Source: an uncultured beta proteobacterium
Lineage (GTDB): Bacteria; Pseudomonadota; Gammaproteobacteria; Burkholderiales; SG8-41
Reading direction: 5' to 3'
DNA: 64,000 nucleotides
NCBI GenBank assembly: GCA_903889565.1
Contig: CAISYC010000060.1
Coordinates: forward strand, 52,357-116,356
A model generated the notes under the pieces. The model saw only the letters and a list, made by a program, of their open reading frames with translations, was not told the DNA's origin and ran no database searches. Positions 43,105-50,786 of this stretch are shown in pieces. The number at the start of each line of letters is the position of its first letter. The stretch's first letter is position 1. A program made the translations under genes and the position numbers.

Positions 43105-44469
43105 TTGGATACCACGACAGACAAGCTCGTTACCCTCGCGCGTTCGCTGCGCTATGAAGACCTGAGCCCGATCGCGATTCGCGCCGCCAAGGCGCGCATC
43201 ATCTCGACCATCGCGGTCAGCCTCGCCGCTTACAACATGGAGCCGGTGCGCATCGCGCGCAAGCTCGCGCAACCGGTCGCCGCCGGCCCCGCCGCGCGCA
43301 TCTACGGTTCGCTGGTGGCGACCACGCCCGAGATGGCGGCCTTCGTCAATTCGGCGATGGTGCGCTGCCTCGACATGAGCGACAGCTACGTGATGGAAGC
43401 GGTGACCCATCCGGCCGATGCGTTCTCATCGGTGCTGGCGGTGGCCGAGGCGGAAAACCTGTCGGGCCGCGAGCTGCTGGTCGCCACCGCGCTCATTTAT
43501 GAAGTGCAATGCCGCTTCGTGCAGGCGGTGCCCTACAACCACCGCGGCTGGGACCAGACCCCGGTGGTGGCGCTCGGCGCGGCGATCGGTTGCGCGCGCC
43601 TGCTCGGTCTTGATGCCGCAAAAATGCGCCACGCGATCTCGCTGGCGGTAGTGCCCAATATCGCGCTCAATCAAACGCGCACCGGCACGCTGTCGATGTG
43701 GAAGGGCATGGCCGGCCCGCAGGGCGCGCGCGCCGGCGTGTTCGCCGCCTATCTCGCGCGCGAAGGCATGACCGGACCCGACGGCGTGTTCGAGGGCCGC
43801 TACGGCGTGTGGCATCAGCTGATGAACGGCCAGCCCTACGAGTTGCCGCTGCCGACCGATTTCAGCAATTACGTCTTCGCCGTGCAGCAGACCATGATCA
43901 AGTCGTTTCCGACGCGCTTCAACTGCCAGGTGCCGGTGTTCACCGCGCAGAAGCTGCGCAAAATGATCGATCTCGATGAAGTGGCCTCGCTCACGATCGA
44001 ATCGATCCGCCAGGCCTTCGCGCGCTGGATGGATCTGCCCGAAATCTGGAAGCCGGAAACGCGCGAGACCGCCGATCATTCGCTGCCGTGCACGGTCGCG
44101 ATGGCGCTGATCGACGGCACCATCACGCCGGCGATGATGGAAAACGGGCGCTTCATGGACGCCGACGTGCTGGCGCTGATGGCGAAGTGCAAGCTCGAAC
44201 TGCCGGACGAATTTGCAGAGCTCGCACCCGAAACGCGCTGCTGCCGCATCACCGCGCGCATGAAGAACGGTGACATCGTCGTCGCCGAAACCCGTCGCAG
44301 CCTCGCCGATGACGTCGCCGACTCGGGCTGGACGCAGGCCAGCGACAAACTCTATGCGCTCACCGCCAAGCTGCTCGACGCCGGCACCCGCAAAACGCTG
44401 CTGGCGTGGGTCGATACGCTGGAACGTCAGGCCGAGGTGCGCGGTCTCGTCGATCTGACGAAGCTCTGA
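43105..44469 (+). CDS. MmgE/PrpD-family protein
   Basis: A 454-residue member: LVTLARSLRYEDLSPIAIRA, AKARIISTIAVSLAAYNMEP, MVRCLDMSDSYVMEAVTHPA, GTLSMWKGMAGPQGARAGVF, KSFPTRFNCQVPVFTAQKL and ETADHSLPCTVAMALIDG. The TTG at 43105 behind AAAGAG is the only plausible start, as the ATG nearby is out of frame. It is one of three such genes in the window. Its C-terminal half differs from that of the other two, and no Bug receptor is nearby. Its product might act on a small dicarboxylate or related acid. Confidence 0.85.
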   Translation: MDTTTDKLVTLARSLRYEDLSPIAIRAAKARIISTIAVSLAAYNMEPVRIARKLAQPVAAGPAARIYGSLVATTPEMAAFVNSAMVRCLDMSDSYVMEAVTHPADAFSSVLAVAEAENLSGRELLVATALIYEVQCRFVQAVPYNHRGWDQTPVVALGAAIGCARLLGLDAAKMRHAISLAVVPNIALNQTRTGTLSMWKGMAGPQGARAGVFAAYLAREGMTGPDGVFEGRYGVWHQLMNGQPYELPLPTDFSNYVFAVQQTMIKSFPTRFNCQVPVFTAQKLRKMIDLDEVASLTIESIRQAFARWMDLPEIWKPETRETADHSLPCTVAMALIDGTITPAMMENGRFMDADVLALMAKCKLELPDEFAELAPETRCCRITARMKNGDIVVAETRRSLADDVADSGWTQASDKLYALTAKLLDAGTRKTLLAWVDTLERQAEVRGLVDLTKL

Positions 44470-44474
44470 ACCCC

Positions 44475-45442
44475 TCACCCCGCCGAAGGCAGTCTGAAAA
44501 AGACCGTAGTGGCGACGTTGGGCAGGCTTTCGATGCGGATTTCGCCGCCGCGCAGGCAGTTGCCGATCTCGATTTCAGCAGCGGCGGTTCTGGCGCTGAA
44601 TTTCCAGGCGTTGCCGATCAGGTTCTCGATTACGACCCGCAGCAGCGCGGCATCGGCGCACACCCGCATTCCCGGCTGCACCACGGTCGCACGCTGTCGC
44701 TGCGGCTGCGCGGCAGCCAGGCGGTCGAGGCAATCCTGCGCCATCGCGCTGAGATCGAGATCGACCCGCACGATGTCCAGTCGCGACTCGCGGATCAGAT
44801 CGAGCAGCCCTTCGATCACCGCGCTCATGTGTTCGCCGGCGGTTTTGATGCACCTCAAGTAGCCGACCGAGAATTGATCGAGCCGGCCGTCGTTCTTCTC
44901 CAGAACGATGGCGCTGAAGCTGTTGATCGCGCGCAACGGCGTGCGCAGGTCGTGCGCCGCCGTATAGCTGAATGACGCAAGATTGTTGTTTGCCGCCACC
45001 AGCTCCGCGGTGCGCTCGCGCACGAGCCGGTCGAGTTCGTCGGCGCGCACCGTCAGACGGTCATTCAGCGCGCGGATGCGCACGCACATGACAACCGCTA
45101 CCAGATAGGCGAGCAGCCAGTTGCCGATGTCAATCAGAAATACCGCGGTGACGAAAAAGGATGGCCGTCGATCGCGCCGAGCGCGGCCTGATTGCCGGCC
45201 GAGGCAAAGGCAAATGCAGCCCCCCAGTTCAGCCCGTATTTCCACGATACGGCGATTATGAGCACGAGGTAAAACGCGCTGAAATAGATTTCGAAGGTAG
45301 TCGCCCAGTCAAGCGCGGCGATCGCCACCCAGCAACACAGTGCGAGCGGAATCGAAATGCCATCAACGATTCTGAATAGCCGCAACTGGCGCATCTCCTT
45401 GGAAATCTCCCCCATGCCTGCCAAATGCCGCTTGTCCGTCAC
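44475..45442 (-). pseudogene. sensor histidine kinase, frameshifted and lacking the ATP-binding core
   Basis: A membrane-sensor kinase split between two frames. The N-terminal part (45442 down to 45134) holds at least two membrane segments, and the HisKA part continues from about 45160 as FFVTAVFLIDIGNWLLAYLV. The break lies in a T5 run (CATCCTTTTTCG on the coding strand), and one extra T would restore the frame. HisKA has SYTAAHDLRTPLRAINSF. After ENLIGNAWKFS the protein jumps from IEIG to RGGEIRIES, missing the DNGAGF, F and GTGIGLA boxes present in the homologue at 61586. About 45 residues are deleted, so it cannot bind ATP normally. The GTG start overlaps the patatin stop (TAGTG). Confidence 0.8.
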
Positions 45443-46866
45443 TATTGGCGACGGCCGGCGTTGCCGGCCGCGATGTCGCCGAGCAGGCGCATGAATTCCG
45501 GATTGACCTCGAGCACCCGGTGGCCGGCATCGACCAGCGCATCGAGCTGGCCTTTTTCAAGCGTGTAGGCGGTCGGTATGTTGAGCAGCATGGCGCGCGT
45601 GTCGGCGTCGGGATGATCGCGCAGCGCCACCTCGATGTAGTAAAGATCGGCGTCCGCCGAAAACGGCCCGCGCTCGGCGGCCGCCGCCGCGCGGATCTCG
45701 GCGCGCCAGCGGGCAGCCTCCATGGCGAAGCTTTCGTTGGTCTCCTCGGTATAGCGGGTGAGCAGGCCGAGTTGCACGCCTTTGGCCACCTCGAGCAGCG
45801 AAGGCACCCGCGCAAGCTGATCCACCGCATACGATCTGGCATGACCCGCATTGACGTTGATGAAGACGACTTTGCGGACGCGCTGCGCGCCGCCGTCCGC
45901 GAGCGAGCGCCCGAGTCCGCCCGACAACGCAATGTCGTCGAGCAATCGCTTGATACCGAGGTTGTCGGACAACGCGCCGTCGATCAGGTGTATGTAGGGC
46001 CGACTGCCCGCGTCACGGTAGGTGTTCTGCTCCTCGGCGAAACGCTGCAGTCTGCGCGCGGAAACACCGCCCGTCGCGGGCGGCGCCAGCGGCGCGGGCG
46101 GCATTGCGCACGCGCCGGCGAAATTTTTCAGCGTGATGGGACTGAACAGAATGGGCACCGCGCTCGACGCCGCCACTGCCACCGCCAGCGGCACGCTGTC
46201 GAGGTCCGAGCACATCAGCGCAAACTGCCGGCGCGTAAACGTGAACGCGGTGCCGAGCGACAGATCGGTGGCGGTGATATAGAGCGACAGGCCGGGCCGC
46301 AACGCGCGCAACTGACCGAAGGTGACGCCGTGAAACAAATCCGCGTCGAGCCGATCGGCAAGCAGGTTGCCGCGCCCGTACCACGGCGAGCCGAGACGGA
46401 TCGCAGTCGCCGGCTCCAGCGCCTGCGCGATCAGTTCGCTTTCGAAGTCGCGGGCGAGAAACCGGGTCTTGAACGCATTGAAGTCCGGTTCGGCGCTCGC
46501 CGCGAAATAGGCGGCGGTGATGCTGCCGCCCGAAACGCCGGAGAGGATGTCGATTTCATCGCGCAGCGAAACCGCGCGGCCCTGCCACTCGACGCGCGTT
46601 TGCTGCAGCTTGTCGAGTATGCCGTAGGCAAAGGCGGCGGCGCGGCTGCCGCCGCCGGAGAAATTGACCACCAGCAACAGGCTGTCGCTGTTCGCGGTGG
46701 CGGTGGCTTTGGCGGATGCCGGTGCGGCCGCCTCCAGCGGCCGGTTCAACCACGGTTGATAGCTGCTGGTCGCACAACCGCCGGCACAGATGACTATGCC
46801 GGCGGCAAATACGCTGCGCCACCACGCCTGACGGCCGCAGCCGCGAGGCTCAGGCGTGGAGTGCAA
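45442..46866 (-). CDS. patatin-like phospholipase lipoprotein
   Basis: A 474-residue protein with a lipoprotein signal (VICAGGCATSS, lipobox Cys) and a patatin domain: oxyanion-type GGGSRAAAFAYGIL near residue 70, nucleophile elbow GVSGGSITAAYFAA, and DGALSDNLGIKRLL supplying the catalytic Asp. Between them is a large TDLSLGTAFTFTRRQFALM region. It probably hydrolyses a lipid at the envelope. Its stop overlaps the following kinase pseudogene by one base. Confidence 0.9.
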   Translation of the reverse strand: MHSTPEPRGCGRQAWWRSVFAAGIVICAGGCATSSYQPWLNRPLEAAAPASAKATATANSDSLLLVVNFSGGGSRAAAFAYGILDKLQQTRVEWQGRAVSLRDEIDILSGVSGGSITAAYFAASAEPDFNAFKTRFLARDFESELIAQALEPATAIRLGSPWYGRGNLLADRLDADLFHGVTFGQLRALRPGLSLYITATDLSLGTAFTFTRRQFALMCSDLDSVPLAVAVAASSAVPILFSPITLKNFAGACAMPPAPLAPPATGGVSARRLQRFAEEQNTYRDAGSRPYIHLIDGALSDNLGIKRLLDDIALSGGLGRSLADGGAQRVRKVVFINVNAGHARSYAVDQLARVPSLLEVAKGVQLGLLTRYTEETNESFAMEAARWRAEIRAAAAAERGPFSADADLYYIEVALRDHPDADTRAMLLNIPTAYTLEKGQLDALVDAGHRVLEVNPEFMRLLGDIAAGNAGRRQ

Positions 46867-46878
46867 AAGCGGACGCCA

Positions 46879-47310
46879 TTACATGCGCGAGACGCGGTCG
46901 CCATCGACGCGCACACGGTCGCCGGTGCGCAATTCGTTTATGTCGTCCTGCGTGATGACCTGAGTGGCGCCGTTGTCGAAGCGCACCGTCACACGGAAGG
47001 TTTCGTTGGGGCCGCGCGCACGCTGCTGCACCTGGTTGCCGGCAACCGCGCCGCCTACGCCGCCAAGTATGGTCGCCGCAGTCTGGCCGCTGCCGCCGCC
47101 GATCTGGTGACCGAGCAGGCCGCCGGCGATGCCGCCGATAATGGTGCCGGCGATATTGCTGGTGTCGCCCTTCTTGATCACTTCGATGCGATCGACGGTG
47201 CCCTGACGATAGGTCGGCGAGCTATACGAACCCGCTTGCGGGGTGGCGCAACCCGCCAGCAGAATGACGAGGGCGGTAACAAACGTTCCGAAAATACGTG
47301 CTGTTTTCAT
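46879..47310 (-). CDS. glycine-zipper 2TM lipoprotein
   Basis: A 143-residue lipoprotein with signal ending LILLAGC-like (VILLAGCATPQ), a central glycine zipper (IIGGIAGGLLGHQIGGGSGQ, then TAATILGGVGGAVAGNQV), and a C-terminal DINELRTGDRVRVDGDRVSR small beta domain like SlyB/PcP outer-membrane proteins. The ATG at 47310 is chosen for the signal peptide. It is downstream of the S41 protease, with a paralogue (48860) upstream of that protease. Confidence 0.9.
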   Translation of the reverse strand: MKTARIFGTFVTALVILLAGCATPQAGSYSSPTYRQGTVDRIEVIKKGDTSNIAGTIIGGIAGGLLGHQIGGGSGQTAATILGGVGGAVAGNQVQQRARGPNETFRVTVRFDNGATQVITQDDINELRTGDRVRVDGDRVSRM

Positions 47311-47370
47311 GTTGAACTCCTGATGAGGTTGATGCCTGTTGGACAAGCGAACGCGGCCGCCGGTTCAAAA

Positions 47371-48789
47371 TCAGTTGGCGCTGGTCCGCACGCGGTCGCG
47401 GCTCTTCAGAAACGCGATCGCCTGCGCCAGTTCGTAATCGTCCTTCGCCACCACTTCGCCCGGCGCCGGCTGCAGATCCGCACCCGCCACCGCCGGCGGA
47501 CGCGGTGCCGGCGTGAAGTCGAGTGCTTTGCGCGGCGGCGCGTCATCGGCTTTGCTTTCGCCGGCGAGGTGTCCGTTGAGGTCGGCTTCGCGCAGATTTG
47601 CATCCGTATCGCCCTCTGCGCCGTCGTTGAGCGCGATGTCGGGGGTGACGCCGGCGGCCTGCAAGGAGCGTCCGCTCGGCGTGTAATAGCGTGCGGTCGT
47701 CAGCTTGATCGCGGTGCCGTCGCCCAGCGGCACGATGGTCTGCACCGAGGCCTTGCCGAAGGTCGGCGCGCCCATCACCACCGCGCGCCGGTAGTCCTGC
47801 AGCGCGCCGGCGACGATTTCAGAGGCGGAAGCGGAGCCGCCGTTGACCAGCACCACCATCGGCGTGTCCTTCACCGCCGGCGGCAACGCCGCCAGGAAAT
47901 CGCTTTCGCCGTCGTTCAGGTAATACTCCGGGTTCGCCTTCAGACGCGTGTTGGCTTCGGGCACGCGGCCGCGCGTCGACACCACCAGCGCGTCGTTTTG
48001 CAGGAATGCCGCCGACACCGCCACCGCCGCGTCGAGCAGGCCGCCCGGGTCGTTACGCAGATCGAGCACGATGCCGCGCATGCCGCCGCCGTTTTGCGCA
48101 TAGACTTTTTCAATCGCGCGGGCGAGTTCGCGACCGGTCGGTCCCTGGAACTGCGAAATGCGAAAGTAGGCGTAGCCCGGCTCAAGCAGCGTCGACTTCA
48201 CGCTCTGCACCTTGATCACCGCGCGCTTGAGCTTCACCACCAGCGGCTTGTCCTCGCCCTTGCGCGAAAGCGTCAGTGTAACCGTCGTATCCGGCTTGCC
48301 GCGGATGCGCTTGAGCGCCTCGTCGAGGCTCATGCTGCGCACCGAAACGTCGTCAAGTTTGATAATAAGGTCGCCGGCGCGGATGCCGGCGCGCGCGGCC
48401 GGCGAATCGTCGATCGGCGACACCACCTTGACGTAGCCGTTTTCGAGCGAGACGTCGATGCCCAGACCGCCGAACTCGCCGCGTGTCACCACCTGCATCT
48501 GGCGGAATTCGTCGCGGTCGAGGTAACTCGAATGCGGATCGAGCCCGGTGAGCATGCCGGAGATCGCCTGCTTGACGAGCTGGCCGTCGCCGACGTTGTC
48601 GACATAATCGTGCTTGATGCGACCGAATACCTCGGCGAAGGCGCGCAGTTCCTCAAGCGGCAGCGCAACGGTTTCGCCGGCGCTGTCGGCTTGCGCCGGC
48701 TGTGCCAGCACCGGCAGATTGAACGACAACATGACAGCGACCGCCGCCGCGCCAAAGCCCTGCTGCAACCGTCGCCTGATTTCGCTCAT
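47371..48789 (-). CDS. S41-family C-terminal processing peptidase
   Basis: A 472-residue exported protease. An N-terminal signal ends about VLAQ, a PDZ domain sits near residues 90-170 (GIDVSLENGYVKVVSPIDDS, AGIRAGDLIIKLDDVSV), and the S41 domain contains RGIVLDLRNDPGGLLDAAVA, the catalytic Ser in VNGGSASASEIVAGALQDYR and Lys in FGKASVQTIVPLGDGTAIKL. The C-terminal tail is Pro/Asp-rich. The ATG at 48789 has GGGAGTCGGCA before it. It lies between two glycine-zipper genes on the same strand. Confidence 0.92.
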   Translation of the reverse strand: MSEIRRRLQQGFGAAAVAVMLSFNLPVLAQPAQADSAGETVALPLEELRAFAEVFGRIKHDYVDNVGDGQLVKQAISGMLTGLDPHSSYLDRDEFRQMQVVTRGEFGGLGIDVSLENGYVKVVSPIDDSPAARAGIRAGDLIIKLDDVSVRSMSLDEALKRIRGKPDTTVTLTLSRKGEDKPLVVKLKRAVIKVQSVKSTLLEPGYAYFRISQFQGPTGRELARAIEKVYAQNGGGMRGIVLDLRNDPGGLLDAAVAVSAAFLQNDALVVSTRGRVPEANTRLKANPEYYLNDGESDFLAALPPAVKDTPMVVLVNGGSASASEIVAGALQDYRRAVVMGAPTFGKASVQTIVPLGDGTAIKLTTARYYTPSGRSLQAAGVTPDIALNDGAEGDTDANLREADLNGHLAGESKADDAPPRKALDFTPAPRPPAVAGADLQPAPGEVVAKDDYELAQAIAFLKSRDRVRTSAN

Positions 48790-48859
48790 TGCCGACTCCC
48801 GATGCAATTAAAGACGCCTGAAAACGCTCCGCGCCGCGCGCCGCCCGCAGGGCGGCGTG

Positions 48860-49453
48860 TTATCGCGGTGACGGCCGGTTGTCGTAGCCGTCGCCCGCGT
48901 TGCTTGAGTTGAACGGACGCGCGTCGCGATCGTCGCCGCGGCGGCCGTTGTCGGCGGCATGATCGTCGAGGATCAGGCTGACGCCGACCTTGACGGTGCT
49001 GCCCGGACGCGGATCGTAGGGCAGCGCGACGTTGACGTCGCGGCCGTTGTAGCGATAGACCACGTCATAGCCGTTGACGACTTCGCGCGACGATTCGACC
49101 GTGCGGCACTGCTGCGCCGGCGGATTGTTTGAAGCCGAACGGCTGTTGTAGACCGAGCCGGCCACCGCACCGCCGGTGGCGCCGATCACGGTCGCCGCGG
49201 TCTGGCCGCTGCCGTGACCGATCTGGTGACCGATCAGACCGCCGACCACGCCGCCGAGGATCGGCGCGATGATGCTGCCGGCGCCGCTTTTCTGCGGGGC
49301 CGGTGCCGGATCGCATTCCTGATGCGAATCGGCAACGCGTTCAATGATCGGCTTCGACGAGATCACCTGCGCGGTATCGACGAAGTCGCTGTTGGCAAAT
49401 GCGCCGCCGCTGATCAGCGCGACGGCCGCTGCGATGATGGTTTGCTGTCTCAT
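48860..49453 (-). CDS. glycine-zipper 2TM exported protein
   Basis: A 197-residue protein with signal MRQQTIIAAAVALISGGAFA and a glycine zipper (IIAPILGGVVGGLIGHQIGH, GSGQTAATVIGATGGAVAGS) closely similar to that of the 46879 gene. A Cys-containing beta region (QQCRTVESSREVVNGYDVVY) and an Asp/Arg-rich tail follow. A GGAGCCCGAC site precedes the ATG. Upstream, the 49517-49581 intergenic boxes suggest response-regulator control. Confidence 0.88.
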   Translation of the reverse strand: MRQQTIIAAAVALISGGAFANSDFVDTAQVISSKPIIERVADSHQECDPAPAPQKSGAGSIIAPILGGVVGGLIGHQIGHGSGQTAATVIGATGGAVAGSVYNSRSASNNPPAQQCRTVESSREVVNGYDVVYRYNGRDVNVALPYDPRPGSTVKVGVSLILDDHAADNGRRGDDRDARPFNSSNAGDGYDNRPSPR

Positions 49454-49516
49454 GTCGGGCTCCTTGGTTGACTACAGTTGCGATTAAACAGGCGCGCCGT
49501 CACGGGGGGAACAGCA

Positions 49517-49581
49517 ATTACAAACAATTACAACTGCCCTCCCGCCGAAAGACTGGTGAAAGCAATGTAAAGCTGTGTAAT
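49517..49581. promoter_or_regulatory. candidate response-regulator boxes between 48860 and 49670 genes
   Basis: ATTACA is directly repeated at 49517-49522 and 49527-49532, and AATGTAAAGCTGTGTAAT lies at 49564-49581. The latter matches AATGTAAACCTTTGTAAT before the CzcE-like and OMP genes (57007-57024) at 16 of 18 bases. Such repeated TGTAAT half-sites in divergent intergenic regions resemble binding sites of OmpR/CusR-type regulators, one of which is encoded at 55801. Confidence 0.55.
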
Positions 49582-49669
49582 TTGCCTCGAACGGCGAGTG
49601 TGCCGGTGGCATAAACGGAACATCGATACCGCGCACCCGCTCGCGGCACGACAACCGGAGGTAAACGCC

Positions 49670-49975
49670 ATGCAATCACGTGCCCTGCAACCACGCACCG
49701 CAGCCGTTCTTGCCTCGCTGGTCCTGATCCTGCCCGCCCTCGGCGGCTGCAGCGTCTTCAACGTCGCCAACGACGCGGTGACGGTGGCGTCATCGGTGGT
49801 CAACGTCGGCGCCGCCGCGGTGAATGTCGGCGCCACTGCCGTCAATGTCGCCGCCGGTGCGGTTAACGTCGGCGTCAGCGCGGTCAGGGTCGGCGCCAAT
49901 GCCGCGGGCACCGTCAGCGACCTCACGCGCGCCGGCGCGCGGGCCGTATCCGGCGCCACCGACCCGCAACGCTAG
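49670..49975 (+). CDS. lipoprotein with tandem seven-residue repeats
   Basis: A 101-residue lipoprotein with signal ending ALGGC. Residues about 41-80 are a tandem array of heptads of the form VNVGAxA (VVNVGAAA, VNVGATA, VNVAAGA, VNVGVSA, VRVGANA), encoded by imperfect 21-bp repeats. The ATG follows CGGAGGTAAACGCC. No established family is recognised. Regular Val/Ala/Gly spacing could form a beta-structured or amphipathic envelope element. It diverges from the glycine-zipper gene across the regulatory boxes. Confidence 0.75.
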   Translation: MQSRALQPRTAAVLASLVLILPALGGCSVFNVANDAVTVASSVVNVGAAAVNVGATAVNVAAGAVNVGVSAVRVGANAAGTVSDLTRAGARAVSGATDPQR

Positions 49976-50005
49976 GCGCCGGCGCCGGACGCGTGTTGCG
50001 CCGCG

Positions 50006-50665
50006 TTACGGCAGTTCGACCGGGATGACAATATTGATGTTCTCCGGCGGCCGCACATAAACCGGCGTCACGGGAGCGACCGGCGCGCCGGCAACGTAAT
50101 GGCGCTCGTGTTCGCGCCGGTATTCATGCGGATCACGGCGACCTTCACGATGATAGTCGCGGCCATCGCGGCCCTCGGCACGCCCGTCGACGCGGCCGTC
50201 GCGGCCGTCGCGGCTTTGATTGCGATCGTCGCGGCGCTCGGCGCGGTTATCGCCGCGGGGGTCACCCGGACGGCCGTTGTTGCGGGCATCGCGCGCGCCC
50301 TCGGCCGGCGCGCCGGCGGGGCGGTTCTGTCCGTTGTTCTGTCCGTTGTTGCGGTAGTCCGGGCGCCCCGCACCGGCGTTGCTGCCGGCCGGCGCATTAC
50401 CGCCGCTGGAGGCATTGCCCGGTGTCGCGCCCCCGGCGTTGTTCCGGTAGTCCTGGCGGCCTGACCCCGCGCCGGCGCCGCCCGGCGTGCTGCCCTGATT
50501 GCCCTGCCCTGACGAATCAGATGCGCCGCTCGAACCATTGCTGCCGCCCGGCGTATACGAGCCGCCGGACGACGGCGGATTCGGGCTGCCGGACGATGAC
50601 TGCGCGAAAGCGCCGGCCGAGAATGCGCTGCAAACTGCAAGTGCGATGAATGTGTGACGGATCAT
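50006..50665 (-). CDS. exported low-complexity Gly/Ser then Arg/Asp-rich protein
   Basis: A 219-residue protein with signal MIRHTFIALAVCSAFSAGAF, a Gly/Ser/Asn-rich segment (residues about 22-110, with repeated YRNN), then a highly charged segment of RD, GR and ER repeats (about 125-185), ending with PVYVRPPENINIVIPVELP. ORF support comes from a GACAGGAGCCGG site and a clean signal peptide. No enzymatic domain is seen. The charged tail may bind polyanions or metals. It may belong to the same regulon as its neighbours, as a degenerate box lies upstream (50739-50757). Confidence 0.65.
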   Translation of the reverse strand: MIRHTFIALAVCSAFSAGAFAQSSSGSPNPPSSGGSYTPGGSNGSSGASDSSGQGNQGSTPGGAGAGSGRQDYRNNAGGATPGNASSGGNAPAGSNAGAGRPDYRNNGQNNGQNRPAGAPAEGARDARNNGRPGDPRGDNRAERRDDRNQSRDGRDGRVDGRAEGRDGRDYHREGRRDPHEYRREHERHYVAGAPVAPVTPVYVRPPENINIVIPVELP

Positions 50666-50738
50666 GATCCGGCTCCTGTCGGTTGATGAAATCCGGACGG
50701 ACTCCCGACTTCATACTATTCAGGCTGCCGGCGGCAAG

Positions 50739-50757
50739 CTGTAAGCAATTGCAACCA
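50739..50757 (-). promoter_or_regulatory. degenerate response-regulator-like box
   Basis: On the minus strand GGTTGCAATTGCTTACAGC is a weakened version of TTGTAATTGTTTGTAATT, the complement of the 49515-49532 element. It lies about 75 bases before the 50665 start. The similarity is modest and could be chance. Confidence 0.3.
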
Positions 50758-50786
50758 AATATTTCAGCGCCGCAGTTTTCAGCGCA

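Noticed and set aside
45445..48912. A 1155-residue plus-strand open frame across the patatin, glycine-zipper and protease genes
   Set aside because: It is antisense to four well-supported minus-strand genes, is rich in Arg/His/Ala typical of reversed high-GC coding sequence, and has no recognisable motif.
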